Shown here piece by piece: positions 1-9,179 of a stretch of 64,000 nt of DNA. Every line of letters starts with the position of its first letter. Within the stretch, counting starts at the first letter, position 1. The DNA is from Bacteroidota bacterium (GTDB lineage: Bacteria > Bacteroidota > Ignavibacteria > Kapaibacteriales > UBA2268). The translations under genes were made by a program, and so were the position numbers. The notes under the pieces were generated by a model. The model worked only from the letters and a program-made list of their open reading frames with translations. It did not search any database and was not told the DNA's origin. The stretch spans positions 60,988 through 124,987 of the forward strand of contig SCSM01000001.1 of assembly GCA_004322215.1 (NCBI GenBank), read 5' to 3'.

Positions 1-1
1 C

Positions 2-103
2 GTTTTCGGTATAACCTATCAATTAGGTCCTTTGGCTGTTTTCTTAGATTATAATATCAGCAAATTCAACATCTTTACCGGAGGCATCGAAGTAAGATTT
101 TAA
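2..103 (+). CDS. Outer-membrane protein, C-terminal end only (partial)
   Basis: The reading frame is open from the left edge to a TAA and encodes about 33 residues ending in GGIEVRF. Alternating hydrophobic and polar residues and a terminal phenylalanine are typical of the last strand of a beta-barrel recognised by BamA. The rest of the gene lies outside the window, so no specific function can be given. It reads in the same direction as folD, which begins about 45 bases downstream. Confidence 0.6.
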   Translation, partial: VFGITYQLGPLAVFLDYNISKFNIFTGGIEVRF

Positions 104-146
104 CTGAAATTCACAAATTTAAATTCAAAATAATATCAGGTTAACA

Positions 147-1028
147 ATGGCTCAGATTATTGATGGTAAGCTGCTCTCAGCTCAAATAAAAGAAGAATTA
201 AAAGAAAAAACAAAAATTTTAATTAATGAAAAAGGGATAATACCCGGTTTGGCATTGCTTTTAGTCGGTGATAATCCTGCTTCAAAATCTTATGTGTCCT
301 CAAAAGAAAAATCATGCTCCGAACTTGGTTTCAAATCTATTGTTGAAAGACTGCCTGATAATACAGATGAAGCCACAGTGTTGGGTTTTATAAATAAGTG
401 GAATGCTGATGAGACAATTCATGGAATTTTGGTACAATTACCCATTCCAAAACAAATTGATGAACAAAAGGTAATACAATCTATTTCTCCCAAAAAGGAT
501 GTTGATGGATTTCATCCTGAAAGTTTCGGTCGGCTCGTTATTGGACTTCCCGGATTTGTTCCATGTACACCTGCCGGTATAGTCGAGATGATTAAACGAT
601 ATAAAATTCCTACGAAAGGAAAACATGTTGTTGTCGTAGGCAGAAGCAATATTGTTGGTAAGCCGATAGCAAATCTTATGTACCAAAAGAACCCTGATGC
701 CAACTCGATAGTTACTATATGCCATACTGCAACTTCCGATTTAAGTTATTATACTAAGCAGGCGGATATATTGATAGCAGCAGTCGGAGTACCTCGAATA
801 ATAAAAGCAGAAGATGTAAAAGAAGGTGTGGTTATTATTGATGTAGGAATTAACAGGGTAGAAGACTCAACCACTGAAAAAGGATACAGAATAGTAGGCG
901 ATGTTGATTTCGAAAATGTAAAAAATAAAGCTTCTGCAATAACTCCTGTTCCCGGAGGTGTAGGTTTGATGACGGTTGCCATGCTCATGCAAAATACCTA
1001 CAAATCTGCAGCAGGTGAGGTCTTATAG
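147..1028 (+). CDS. folD: FolD: methylenetetrahydrofolate dehydrogenase / cyclohydrolase
   Basis: Bifunctional cytosolic enzyme that interconverts 5,10-methylene- and 10-formyl-tetrahydrofolate with NADP and water, supplying one-carbon units for purines, formyl-Met and thymidylate. At 293 residues it has the normal length. The catalytic-lysine region YVSSKEKSCSELGF lies near residue 50, DVDGFHPESFGRL near 120, the Rossmann motif VVVVGRSNIVGKP near 160, and the C-terminal signature PVPGGVGLMT near 270. The ATG is the first start in the frame, and no strong Shine-Dalgarno precedes it, as is common in Bacteroidota. An RluA-type gene follows 52 bases downstream and may be co-transcribed. Confidence 0.97.
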   Translation: MAQIIDGKLLSAQIKEELKEKTKILINEKGIIPGLALLLVGDNPASKSYVSSKEKSCSELGFKSIVERLPDNTDEATVLGFINKWNADETIHGILVQLPIPKQIDEQKVIQSISPKKDVDGFHPESFGRLVIGLPGFVPCTPAGIVEMIKRYKIPTKGKHVVVVGRSNIVGKPIANLMYQKNPDANSIVTICHTATSDLSYYTKQADILIAAVGVPRIIKAEDVKEGVVIIDVGINRVEDSTTEKGYRIVGDVDFENVKNKASAITPVPGGVGLMTVAMLMQNTYKSAAGEVL

Positions 1029-1080
1029 GTTATGTGTGTTAAATTACAGGTGTTGAGTCAAGCTAAGGTAAAATCAGTTA

Positions 1081-1833
1081 ATGTCTAATAAGAAAAATCC
1101 AATCAATAAAATTTATGAGGATGATTATATTCTCGTATTGAACAAACCGGCTGGCTGCCTGACTATTCCGGACAGATATGACAAATCAGCAATTAACTTA
1201 TATGGCATTTTAACTGAGATGTACCCCAAAATATTTACTGTTCACCGGCTCGATAAAGATACCAGTGGTGTTATTGTTTTTGCTAAAGATGCCGAATCTC
1301 ATAAAAATATTAATCAACAGTTTCAGGAATTTAAGGTTACTAAAATTTATCATGCTGTCCTGAGTGGAAATTTAAACCAAAATGAACTTGTTATTGATAT
1401 TCCGATAACTGAAGATTTAAACCGCAAAGGTTATATGAAACCTAGTGCAAGAGGAAAAGAATCGCTGACGGTTTTGAATGTAATCGAAAGATTCAGAAAT
1501 GCTACTCTTGTCGAATTGAATCTGGTAACAGGAAGACATCATCAAATCAGAGTACATTGCGCATCAATCGGATACCCATTACTTGTTGATGAATTATATG
1601 GGAAATCAAAAGAATTTTATGTCTCTTCTTTAAAAAGAAAATATAATATAAAAAAAGGAGAATTTGAAAAACCTATTATTTCAAGAGTTTCAATGCATGC
1701 TAAATTGATTACTTTTCTTCACCCTGAGTTCAACGAAAAAGTCAGCTACGATGCTGATTATCCTAAGGATTTTTCAGCATTGCTGGAGGTACTGAAAAAA
1801 TATTCAAATATAAATTTCAATCCAAAAGTGTAA
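1081..1833 (+). CDS. RluA-family RNA pseudouridine synthase
   Basis: Isomerises specific uridines in rRNA or tRNA to pseudouridine. The catalytic motif HRLDKDTSGVIVFAK is present near residue 57, with the Asp of HRLD as nucleophile, and the second family motif GRHHQIRVHCASIGYPLLVD lies near 155. At 250 residues it has no N-terminal S4 RNA-binding domain, so it resembles the short RluA/RluC-like or TruC-like subgroup rather than RluD. Target uridine cannot be read from sequence. A lysine-rich insert near residues 185-200 is not part of the core family motifs. Confidence 0.92.
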   Translation: MSNKKNPINKIYEDDYILVLNKPAGCLTIPDRYDKSAINLYGILTEMYPKIFTVHRLDKDTSGVIVFAKDAESHKNINQQFQEFKVTKIYHAVLSGNLNQNELVIDIPITEDLNRKGYMKPSARGKESLTVLNVIERFRNATLVELNLVTGRHHQIRVHCASIGYPLLVDELYGKSKEFYVSSLKRKYNIKKGEFEKPIISRVSMHAKLITFLHPEFNEKVSYDADYPKDFSALLEVLKKYSNINFNPKV

Positions 1834-1890
1834 TATTCTATTATTTACACTTCGATTTTATTATTATATCTTTTTTCTTTAAATTATAAG

Positions 1891-1919
1891 TTTGAACCAA
1901 TAAAAAGTTGGTATTTTCG
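1891..1919 (+). promoter_or_regulatory. Candidate Bacteroidota-type promoter
   Basis: TTTG at 1891-1894 and TATTTTCG at 1912-1919 are separated by 17 bases. This is close to the Bacteroidota housekeeping consensus TTTG / TAnnTTTG, with the final TTTG of the -7 box read as TTCG. It lies about 33 bases before the ATG of the secreted protein at 1953 and faces it. Identified by eye only. Confidence 0.4.
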
Positions 1920-1952
1920 ATTATAATTATAGAATTTTAAAAGGATTATGAT

Positions 1953-4880
1953 ATGAGAAAAAATTTACTGTTTTTAATTTTTATTTTTCTTTCTTATTCT
2001 GCAGAACTTTTATCCCAATATGATGCCAGGAAACTACCCGAATTTCTAGATATAAACCGGGAAAATTTTCCAGTCGCAGATAGCAGGGGAAGAAGTGTTT
2101 TTTATAAAAACCTTCCCCCACCTCCTAAAACAAAAATTAAAGTTCCCGACAGAATATTGGCTGACGGATTCGAAATAATTAATATTTCGGGTGGAAATAA
2201 CAATAATCAATCTGAAACATGGATAACTTATAATCCTGTAAATCCGGAGAATATAGTAGCTGGAGCAAATGATTATAACTATTTAAGCATTCAGTCAGGT
2301 TATAGGATGAGTGCTTATTCGACAGAAAACGGATTCCAAAATTGGTCACATTCAACAACTCCCGACAATAATGGATTGTATCTTGAAATAACAAACGGAT
2401 ATAATATGCTTGTTTTTGACCCGGGAATTACATTTGATTCCCGCGGGTGGTGCTACTATTCTTATGGGGCTGCTGTTATTGATAATCAGGACAGAAATTA
2501 TGATAACGGTTTATTTGTTTGCAGGTCAAAAGACGGAGGTAAATCTTGGGAAGAACAAGTTGCCGTTGCATATACAAATCAGGGGACGCTTAACCAGGTT
2601 TTCCATGACCGTTATAGTATTATGGCTGATGCTAATCCGGCTTCTCCGTATAAGGATTATATTTACCTGACATGGAAAAGATTCATTCAAAATGTCGGAA
2701 TTTGTTTTTCTAAATCTACCGATGCCGGCGACAACTGGTCACAGCCGACACTAATTCCCGGAGGAAATACCGGACAATCACAATCTCCTATTCCAGTTGT
2801 TGGTACGAATGGTGAATTATATGTGGTTTGGAGAAATCCTTATAATGAATTTGATGATGTAATGTTCCAGAAATCTATAAATGGTGGTAATACATGGTTA
2901 AGTACTGCAAAAAAGATTCAATCTGTGAAACCGATTGGTGTTCCTAATTCAATTAGCGGTCGTGATGTACTGGAAAATAAAGGAAGCATGAGAGTATCCT
3001 CACTTCCTTATATAGCTGTGGATATGTCTAACGGTCCACGAAGAGGTTATATCTATATCGTACAAACCGGCAGGGATGAAAATGGTCTGACCCGGCTGTA
3101 TCTCGCCAAATCCACAAATGGAGGGAATGAATGGACCACTAAAATCAGGATTGATGACAATCAGTATGGAAATGATATGTGGTTCCCTAATATTAGTGTT
3201 GACGCTATAACCGGAATGATTTCCGTAGTTTATTACAGCTCTCAAAATGACTCGGAAAACAAAGGATTTGATGTTTATCTTGCCATATCTAATGATGGCA
3301 TTAATTTCAGGAATATAAGAATTACTCCTCAAATGATTAAGCTTGACAGTCCTGATGATATAATAGGAGATAACGGCAATTATTATTGGGGAGATTATAC
3401 AAGTATAACATCATATAATGGTAAAATTTATCCGTGCTGGTGGATGCCGAGCGGGTACAATTCCAATTTCTGGACAAATGATGTTTTTGTTGCTTTGCTT
3501 TCAACGAATCCTAAACCACCCGCAAATTTTGTTTCAAGCAGCGATTACCAGTCACCAAACACTGTTACTTTAAATTGGATTGACCCTAAAGTCAATCAGC
3601 TAACAGACCCTTTAGGTGATTTTGTTATAATTATTTATCGTGATAATATAGAAATAGCACGTGTAAATAAGGGTATGCAAACTTATGTTGATCCAACGGC
3701 TGTTGATGGTCAGCAATATACTTATAGTATTAGAACACATACCACAGAAGGGTTGGAAAGCATATTAGTTAATTCGACAGTTGTTGCCGGTGGCGGTTTA
3801 AAGCCATTTCCACCGACGAAAATTTCCTCCAGGCCTACAAGCACCGGGATTATCCTAAGCTGGGAAAATCCCATGTATCATACTGACAGTACTTACAGCC
3901 AGGATGTAAATAAAATAGATATATATGTTGATTCTGTTAAGAACCAGACCTATTCAGGAAGTATCCAGGCAGGGCAAATCTCGGGCATGACTCTGAACAT
4001 TCAGCCGAACCAATTCCATCAGGTTAAACTGAAAGCAATCGGGAAAAGAGGCAGTATTGAAACCGAGAGTGACTTCTCCGGCACTCTATTAACCTATGCA
4101 GGAAATGTTTTAACTGAGTTAAGCGATAGTTTTGATATCAGTCCTGACCCAATTGTAAAATATACAACTAACGGTTGGGGAACAACAAATATAAAATCAA
4201 TTTCTCCTCCAAACTCAATTACGGATTCTCCTCAAGGTGATTATCCAAATAATAATTCAAATTTTCTTTATTTTCAACCGGTAATAATATCTCCGGAAAA
4301 AAACACAATCAGCTTTGAACATATTGCTATTATCCAGAAAAATGGTGATTGGGGTATTGTTCATATTAGTTCTGATTTTGGTGCAACATGGAAGGGAGTA
4401 TTAGGTGTTAATTCCGGGCGTTCAGCAGGATTCACCGATAATGTAGCAACGAGTTCATGGTACAGCGAGCGGATTGGTCTATCAGACTATATTGGGGATA
4501 CTTTGACTATTGCTTTTGAACTTTATTCTAATAATTTCAGCAAAAAAGACGGCTGGTACATTGATGATTTAAGAATTGATGATTCTCCAGCTGGAATCGA
4601 TAACGATAAATATATTTATTCGGGCTTGACACTTGATATTTCTCCGAATCCCGCTGCTAATAAGACAAAAATAAATTTGTTTTTACCTTTTGCTGATAAG
4701 TCAAGCATAAAATTGTACGATATTTTAGGTAATGAAGTCATGAATTTGTATGAGGGATTTTTACAATCGGGAGCATTTGAATTAGATTGTGACTTATCCG
4801 GATTAGATGACGGTATTTACTATGTTAAAGCAAATATAGGAAAAACAAGCAGGATTAATCCGGTTGTAATTAATAAGTAA
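1953..4880 (+). CDS. Secreted Asp-box (BNR) / fibronectin-III protein with T9SS sorting domain
   Basis: Large exported protein of 975 residues. A Sec signal peptide (KNLLFLIFIFLSYSAELLSQ) starts it. The N-terminal half carries several Asp-box motifs of the S-x-D-x-G-x-x-W type: SKDGGKSW near 190, STDAGDNW near 253, SINGGNTW near 306, STNGGNEW near 385. These indicate a sialidase-like beta-propeller fold. Two fibronectin-III-like domains follow at about 530-700, then a jelly-roll-like segment around 725-875. The C-terminus (DISPNPAANKTKINL to the end) is a type A T9SS sorting domain that directs passage through the outer membrane and surface attachment. Asp-boxes mark a fold rather than an activity, and no sialidase arginine triad was identified, so substrate is unknown. 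A terminator follows immediately. Confidence 0.88.
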   Translation: MRKNLLFLIFIFLSYSAELLSQYDARKLPEFLDINRENFPVADSRGRSVFYKNLPPPPKTKIKVPDRILADGFEIINISGGNNNNQSETWITYNPVNPENIVAGANDYNYLSIQSGYRMSAYSTENGFQNWSHSTTPDNNGLYLEITNGYNMLVFDPGITFDSRGWCYYSYGAAVIDNQDRNYDNGLFVCRSKDGGKSWEEQVAVAYTNQGTLNQVFHDRYSIMADANPASPYKDYIYLTWKRFIQNVGICFSKSTDAGDNWSQPTLIPGGNTGQSQSPIPVVGTNGELYVVWRNPYNEFDDVMFQKSINGGNTWLSTAKKIQSVKPIGVPNSISGRDVLENKGSMRVSSLPYIAVDMSNGPRRGYIYIVQTGRDENGLTRLYLAKSTNGGNEWTTKIRIDDNQYGNDMWFPNISVDAITGMISVVYYSSQNDSENKGFDVYLAISNDGINFRNIRITPQMIKLDSPDDIIGDNGNYYWGDYTSITSYNGKIYPCWWMPSGYNSNFWTNDVFVALLSTNPKPPANFVSSSDYQSPNTVTLNWIDPKVNQLTDPLGDFVIIIYRDNIEIARVNKGMQTYVDPTAVDGQQYTYSIRTHTTEGLESILVNSTVVAGGGLKPFPPTKISSRPTSTGIILSWENPMYHTDSTYSQDVNKIDIYVDSVKNQTYSGSIQAGQISGMTLNIQPNQFHQVKLKAIGKRGSIETESDFSGTLLTYAGNVLTELSDSFDISPDPIVKYTTNGWGTTNIKSISPPNSITDSPQGDYPNNNSNFLYFQPVIISPEKNTISFEHIAIIQKNGDWGIVHISSDFGATWKGVLGVNSGRSAGFTDNVATSSWYSERIGLSDYIGDTLTIAFELYSNNFSKKDGWYIDDLRIDDSPAGIDNDKYIYSGLTLDISPNPAANKTKINLFLPFADKSSIKLYDILGNEVMNLYEGFLQSGAFELDCDLSGLDDGIYYVKANIGKTSRINPVVINK

Positions 4881-4899
4881 TTAAATAAAGATTTTTTAT

Positions 4900-4931
4900 A
4901 AAGCGGTGAACTCATGTTTACCGCTTTTTTT
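4900..4931 (+). terminator. Rho-independent terminator after the Asp-box/T9SS gene
   Basis: AAAGCGGT (4900-4907) pairs perfectly with ACCGCTTT (4920-4927) across a 12-base loop, followed by a run of T to 4931. It lies 20 bases after the stop codon of the T9SS protein and separates it from tilS. Confidence 0.85.
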
Positions 4932-4975
4932 ATTTTATTTTTGCATTATGGATTGTGATTTTAAATTTTATTATT

Positions 4976-6424
4976 ATGAAGGATAAATTAAAAAATAAAA
5001 TTAATATTAATGAAAAAACTTATGTTAATCAAATTCACGATGTTTTGATTGATAAAGTTGAAAATTTTCTTTTTAACGAACTCTATATCGAATCAGGTGA
5101 AAGGATTTTAGTTGCTGTTAGCGGTGGAGTGGATTCAATAACCATGTTAGATATATTATTTAGGATTTCAAAGTTTCATAATTTAGAAATCATTCCAATT
5201 CATTTTAACCACAAACTTAGAGGAAAAAATTCCGATGAAGATGAAAAGTTTGTTAAGAATTTCTGTATTTCTTATGGACTGAATTGTATTATTAGCAAAG
5301 GGGATGTTAAAGGATATGCTGTTAAGAAATCGCTCAGTATCGAACAGGCAGCGAGGATACTTAGGTATAATTTCTTTGAAAGGGCTGCACATGAACTTAA
5401 TTGTTCTTTTGTAGCTACTGCACATACTTCTGATGATTTAACCGAGACTTTTTTTCTCAATTTATTCAGGGGAACAGGATTGACTGGACTGTGTGGAATT
5501 CCAAAGAGAAGGCATCTTACCAGGAAAATAAATGTTATCAGACCAATATTAAGTATAAAAAAAGATGAATTGATTAAATATGCTGAAAAGCATGGGTTAA
5601 AATGGAGAGAAGATGAGACAAATATTTTAATGAACTTTGCAAGGAATAAAATAAGGAAAAAACTGATACCGTTCATAAAAGCCGAATTTGAATCAAATAT
5701 AAATGAGAAAATTGTAAAGACAGCAAAACTGTTGTCAGGTGCTGAAAGACAAATTAGTGAATATGTTGCCTCTTTGGTTGATAGGATTACAACAAATAAA
5801 ACTTCCGAGGGATTCTCGATAAAACTTGAAATGTTTAAATCACTCGATGATTTCATCCAGGGTGAGCTTATCGAAATGTTAGTAACCGAAAAGTATCGTC
5901 AACCCTCTTTATCTATGGTAACAATTGACAGAATATGCGGATTGGTTGATTCTAAAATTGGTACGATTGTTGATATTAATAAGGATTTATTTGCTTTGAG
6001 GGATAGAAATAAAATTATTATCAGTAAAAGAAAAAATTCCAATGCTTCTAAAATTGAAGTTAGTAAAGAAGGTGAATTTGAATTTAACGGGAATAAGATA
6101 ATTTTAAAGGAAGTAAAAAGGAATGAAGTGAAACTTGCAGAATCCGGGCGAATAGAATTTATTGATTTTGATTTGATACCTCCGAGAATTTTTATCAGGA
6201 GCTGGGAAAAGGGAGATAATTTCATCCCTCTCGGTATGAATGGCAAAATGAAAATCAGCGATTTTTTAATTAATAATAAATTGTCATTATTGGATAAACA
6301 GGATATATTCTTATTAACTACCGGTAAAGACATTATTTGGGTTTCCGGCTTAAGAATTGATAACAGGTTTAAAATTACTAAAAAAACAAAAAGATTTTTA
6401 AAATTAGAATTAATATCTGATTAA
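4976..6424 (+). CDS. tilS: TilS: tRNA(Ile)-lysidine synthetase
   Basis: ATP-dependent enzyme that converts cytidine 34 of tRNA-Ile(CAU) to lysidine, switching the tRNA from Met to Ile (AUA). The PP-loop VAVSGGVDS lies near residue 47, followed by HFNHKLRG and TAHTSDDLTETFFLNLFRGTG, all typical of TilS. The C-terminal ~150 residues correspond to the TilS C-terminal domain. I start at the ATG at 4976 (482 residues). An in-frame GTG at 4955 would add seven residues but lies closer to the upstream terminator. A CAT-anticodon tRNA that could be its substrate is encoded at 39.2 kb. Confidence 0.93.
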   Translation: MKDKLKNKININEKTYVNQIHDVLIDKVENFLFNELYIESGERILVAVSGGVDSITMLDILFRISKFHNLEIIPIHFNHKLRGKNSDEDEKFVKNFCISYGLNCIISKGDVKGYAVKKSLSIEQAARILRYNFFERAAHELNCSFVATAHTSDDLTETFFLNLFRGTGLTGLCGIPKRRHLTRKINVIRPILSIKKDELIKYAEKHGLKWREDETNILMNFARNKIRKKLIPFIKAEFESNINEKIVKTAKLLSGAERQISEYVASLVDRITTNKTSEGFSIKLEMFKSLDDFIQGELIEMLVTEKYRQPSLSMVTIDRICGLVDSKIGTIVDINKDLFALRDRNKIIISKRKNSNASKIEVSKEGEFEFNGNKIILKEVKRNEVKLAESGRIEFIDFDLIPPRIFIRSWEKGDNFIPLGMNGKMKISDFLINNKLSLLDKQDIFLLTTGKDIIWVSGLRIDNRFKITKKTKRFLKLELISD

Positions 6425-6501
6425 AATAGAAATAGCTTTGATTATTAAAATTAATTTATTTAGTAAAAAAAATTATTTGATTATTATTTGGTAAAGGAAA
6501 T

Positions 6502-7068
6502 ATGTACAAAGGAATTATGCAAGGGATTCAAAATACTGTTTTTATTAATCAAAAAAAATTCAAGGTTCTCATCAAAGAATCTGAAATTCAGCAATTGGTC
6601 TCAAACATAGCGGAAAGAATTAATGAGGATTACATTGGAAAACACCCGTTATTTTTAATTGTTCTCAAAGGTTCGATGTTTTTTGCATCTGACCTTCTCA
6701 GAAAGATAGAACTTGAGTGTGAGATTGATACCGTTTCGGCAAAAAGTTATGGCAATTACATGAAAAGCACCGGCGAAGTAAATTTAATGATTAGCAAACT
6801 TGATGTTACAGGAAAAGACATTATTATCATCGAGGATATTGTTGATACAGGATATACTTTGAATAAATTAATAGACAAACTAAAATTTTTAAATCCGGCA
6901 TCAATCGAAGTTGCAACATTATTATCAAAACCTTCGATGAGAAAAATAAACATAGACCTTAAATATATAGGATTGGAAATCCCCCCGTTTTTTGTCATTG
7001 GCTATGGGCTTGATTTCGCAGAATTGGGTAGAAACCTTCCTGCTATTTACTCACACGAAGAAGAGTGA
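6502..7068 (+). CDS. hpt: Hypoxanthine (guanine) phosphoribosyltransferase
   Basis: Purine salvage enzyme that joins hypoxanthine or guanine to PRPP to give IMP or GMP in the cytosol. The PRPP-binding loop IIIIEDIVDTGYTL is clear near residue 110. The N-terminal loop motif LKGSMFFASDLLRKI and the C-terminal FVIGYGLDFAELGRNLP match bacterial Hpt/HprT. The length of 188 residues is normal, with about a dozen extra residues at the N-terminus. The sequence AAAGGAAAT just before the ATG is a plausible ribosome binding site. As in many bacteria it sits next to tilS (77 bases downstream) and upstream of ftsH, although other genes intervene before ftsH here. Confidence 0.94.
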   Translation: MYKGIMQGIQNTVFINQKKFKVLIKESEIQQLVSNIAERINEDYIGKHPLFLIVLKGSMFFASDLLRKIELECEIDTVSAKSYGNYMKSTGEVNLMISKLDVTGKDIIIIEDIVDTGYTLNKLIDKLKFLNPASIEVATLLSKPSMRKINIDLKYIGLEIPPFFVIGYGLDFAELGRNLPAIYSHEEE

Positions 7069-7097
7069 TTTAAACTTAATACTTAAACTTTAGTATT

Positions 7098-7712
7098 TCA
7101 TACATTGTATAGTTTGTTTCTCCTGATGTATTCATCTACATCGGGAGAAACAAAATCCTTTATCGGTTCATTGTTTTTCAACTTTTGCCTGATTTCGGTA
7201 GCAGATAATTTTATTAATGGAGAATTCAATATTATTGGGATTTTATCTTCAAATTTTAAGTTCTCCAAAATCTCATTTTTTGTTGAGAATCCTTCTCTCA
7301 TCGCAATGCACAATTTCACATTTCTCAGAATCCATTCCCAATTCTTCCATTTCCTGAAACTTTCCGCCTGGTCACTACCAATTAATAGAAATCTGTCCGA
7401 ATCAGGATGTTTGAATTTTATATATTGAATTGTCTCAAAAGAAAAGGAAATACCGCCTTTATCAATTTCAAATGAATCAATAATGCAATTTGATTGATTA
7501 CCAAAAGTAAGATTCAGCATATTTATTCTATGTTCATTTGAAGCTACTGATATGTCTTTATCTTTAGTTTTAAATGGAGAAATATTTGCCGGTATTATAT
7601 AACACAAATCAATTTTAATCTCATCAATAAAAGAATGTACTATTGATATATGTGCCTTATCAATAGGATTGAACGTACCACCGAAAATACCTATTCTCTT
7701 ATAATTTTGCAT
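7098..7712 (-). CDS. nadD: NadD: nicotinate-nucleotide adenylyltransferase
   Basis: Transfers AMP from ATP to nicotinate mononucleotide, giving deamido-NAD in NAD biosynthesis. The nucleotidyltransferase signature IGIFGGTFNPIDKAH is at residues 7-21, with the second histidine of the HxxH-type motif at H21 and Asp replacing the usual first His. The C-terminal motif LSATEIRQKLKN matches the ISSTxIR signature. The length of 204 residues is normal. It converges on hpt with a 29-base gap and is transcribed separately from the LD-carboxypeptidase upstream (86 bases). Confidence 0.92.
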   Translation of the reverse strand: MQNYKRIGIFGGTFNPIDKAHISIVHSFIDEIKIDLCYIIPANISPFKTKDKDISVASNEHRINMLNLTFGNQSNCIIDSFEIDKGGISFSFETIQYIKFKHPDSDRFLLIGSDQAESFRKWKNWEWILRNVKLCIAMREGFSTKNEILENLKFEDKIPIILNSPLIKLSATEIRQKLKNNEPIKDFVSPDVDEYIRRNKLYNV

Positions 7713-7798
7713 TTTTCATTATTTTGTAATTATTCAATTGCAAAAATACAATATACATTTATTGAACCTTCATTATTTTAATAATTTGTCATTATTAA

Positions 7799-8884
7799 TT
7801 ATTTTGTACCTGGCTCGAATAAAGTTAAGGTTCTATTTGAGGCATTCAATTCGGCTTTAGCACCAAGTGGTAATAATAATCTATTATCATAATGACCGAA
7901 TGGAAGTCCTATTATGGAAGGAATATTCAATGGCTTTATCCTTGATTCAATCACCTCTCTTATTGTGAATGAATAATCCGGGAAAAAATTTCTTTTTGCA
8001 TCGATGTTTTGCATATTACCGATAACAATGCCTGCAGCATCCTGAAGTTTGTTTGCGAGCCACAAATGGCTCAGCATTTTATCAATTTTATACGGTTCTT
8101 CCTGTACTTCCTCAATCAATAATATTTTTTCTTTCGTATCGATTTCGTAAGGGGTACCGAGAGTTGATATGAGCATTGTCAGATTTCCACCCACAAGACG
8201 TCCTTCTGCCACACCGCTTGTGAGTTGCTGGACAGATGGAAAAGTAATTTTTATAGGTACGAATTTTCCATTGGCAAAAATCAGTTTTTTTGTAATATCA
8301 ACTGAATATTGCTGAAAATAAGTCGAACCGATTGCTCCGTGGAAAGTCGCTAAAGAACTTCGTCCCAGGATTGAATTTATTAGAATAGTAATATCGCTGA
8401 ATCCAATTATTATCTTTGGATTTTGTCTGATTAGTTCAAAATCGAGTAGGGGGAGTATTCTCATTGAACCGTATCCTCCTCTGGCGCATAGGATGCAATC
8501 CACAGATTTGTCTTTGATATATCCCATAAACTCATTCGCACGCTCCGAATCAGAAGCAGAAAAATATTTGTATTTATACTGTCTCTCATTTACTGATTTA
8601 CCTGAAACGATTTTGCACCCCATTTTCTGAAAAAAACTTACCCCGTTGTGAATTTCCCAGAGGTTTGTGGGGCTTGCTGGAGCTGTGATTGCAACAGTCG
8701 AACCTTTTTTTAAAGCTGATGGAAAGATGATTTCTTTTTCTTCAATAAATTGGATTTGATAGTTCTTTAATGTATCGGATTTTATTAGAGAATTACCTGC
8801 AATAATTTTTTCCATCCCATTAGCAGCAATTGGTGCTAATAATGTTGCGGATGAGCAAATGCTTATAAAATTTCTTCTTTTCAT
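7799..8884 (-). CDS. Murein LD-carboxypeptidase (S66 family), exported
   Basis: Serine peptidase of the LdcA/MccF family that removes the terminal D-Ala from murein tetrapeptides during peptidoglycan recycling. CARGGYGSMRILP is followed by GFSDIT, which contains the family's nucleophile serine. LLIEEVQEEPYKID supplies the Glu and GLPFGHYDN the His of the Ser-Glu-His triad. I start at the ATG ending at 8884 (361 residues). The longer open frame to 9007 runs through tRNA-Ser and is rejected. The chosen start gives MKRRNFISICSSATLL, a twin-arginine-like signal, so the enzyme is probably periplasmic. E. coli LdcA is cytosolic, so this would be a different placement. Confidence 0.88.
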   Translation of the reverse strand: MKRRNFISICSSATLLAPIAANGMEKIIAGNSLIKSDTLKNYQIQFIEEKEIIFPSALKKGSTVAITAPASPTNLWEIHNGVSFFQKMGCKIVSGKSVNERQYKYKYFSASDSERANEFMGYIKDKSVDCILCARGGYGSMRILPLLDFELIRQNPKIIIGFSDITILINSILGRSSLATFHGAIGSTYFQQYSVDITKKLIFANGKFVPIKITFPSVQQLTSGVAEGRLVGGNLTMLISTLGTPYEIDTKEKILLIEEVQEEPYKIDKMLSHLWLANKLQDAAGIVIGNMQNIDAKRNFFPDYSFTIREVIESRIKPLNIPSIIGLPFGHYDNRLLLPLGAKAELNASNRTLTLFEPGTK

Positions 8885-8977
8885 AATTACTTTTATTAAT
8901 AAATAAACATATAAATAGAGCAAACAACAAGCCAATTTATTGGCTATGACGCAAAAATTAGCTAATTTAGAAGAAAT

Positions 8978-9065
8978 GGAAAGGTGCAGGAGTGGCTTAA
9001 CTGGCACGCCTGGAAAGCGTGTGTATCGAAAGGTACCGTGGGTTCGAATCCCACCCTTTCCGCCA
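8978..9065 (+). tRNA. tRNA-Ser (anticodon GGA)
   Basis: Acceptor stem GGAAAGG (8978-8984) pairs with CCTTTCC (9055-9061). The discriminator G is at 9062 and CCA is encoded at 9063-9065. The anticodon stem CACGC/GCGTG encloses CTGGAAA, giving anticodon GGA at 9012-9014, which reads UCC and UCU. A long variable arm and the T-arm GGGTTCGAATCCC support a type II serine tRNA. Confidence 0.97.
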
Positions 9066-9179
9066 ATTCAATTACTAATTATATTTTTGCTAATTCAATA
9101 CTAATCGGCAATATAATATTCACTGTTTAAATGCGTAATATAGTTGAATTTTATTTTACATTTTTAGAGGAAGTATAAT

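Noticed and set aside
4955..4975. GTG start of TilS
   Set aside because: It adds seven hydrophobic residues not expected in the family. The ATG at 4976 is preferred.
8885..9007. N-terminal extension of the LD-carboxypeptidase frame on the minus strand
   Set aside because: It runs antisense through the tRNA-Ser gene and has no family similarity. The ATG ending at 8884 gives a proper export signal.
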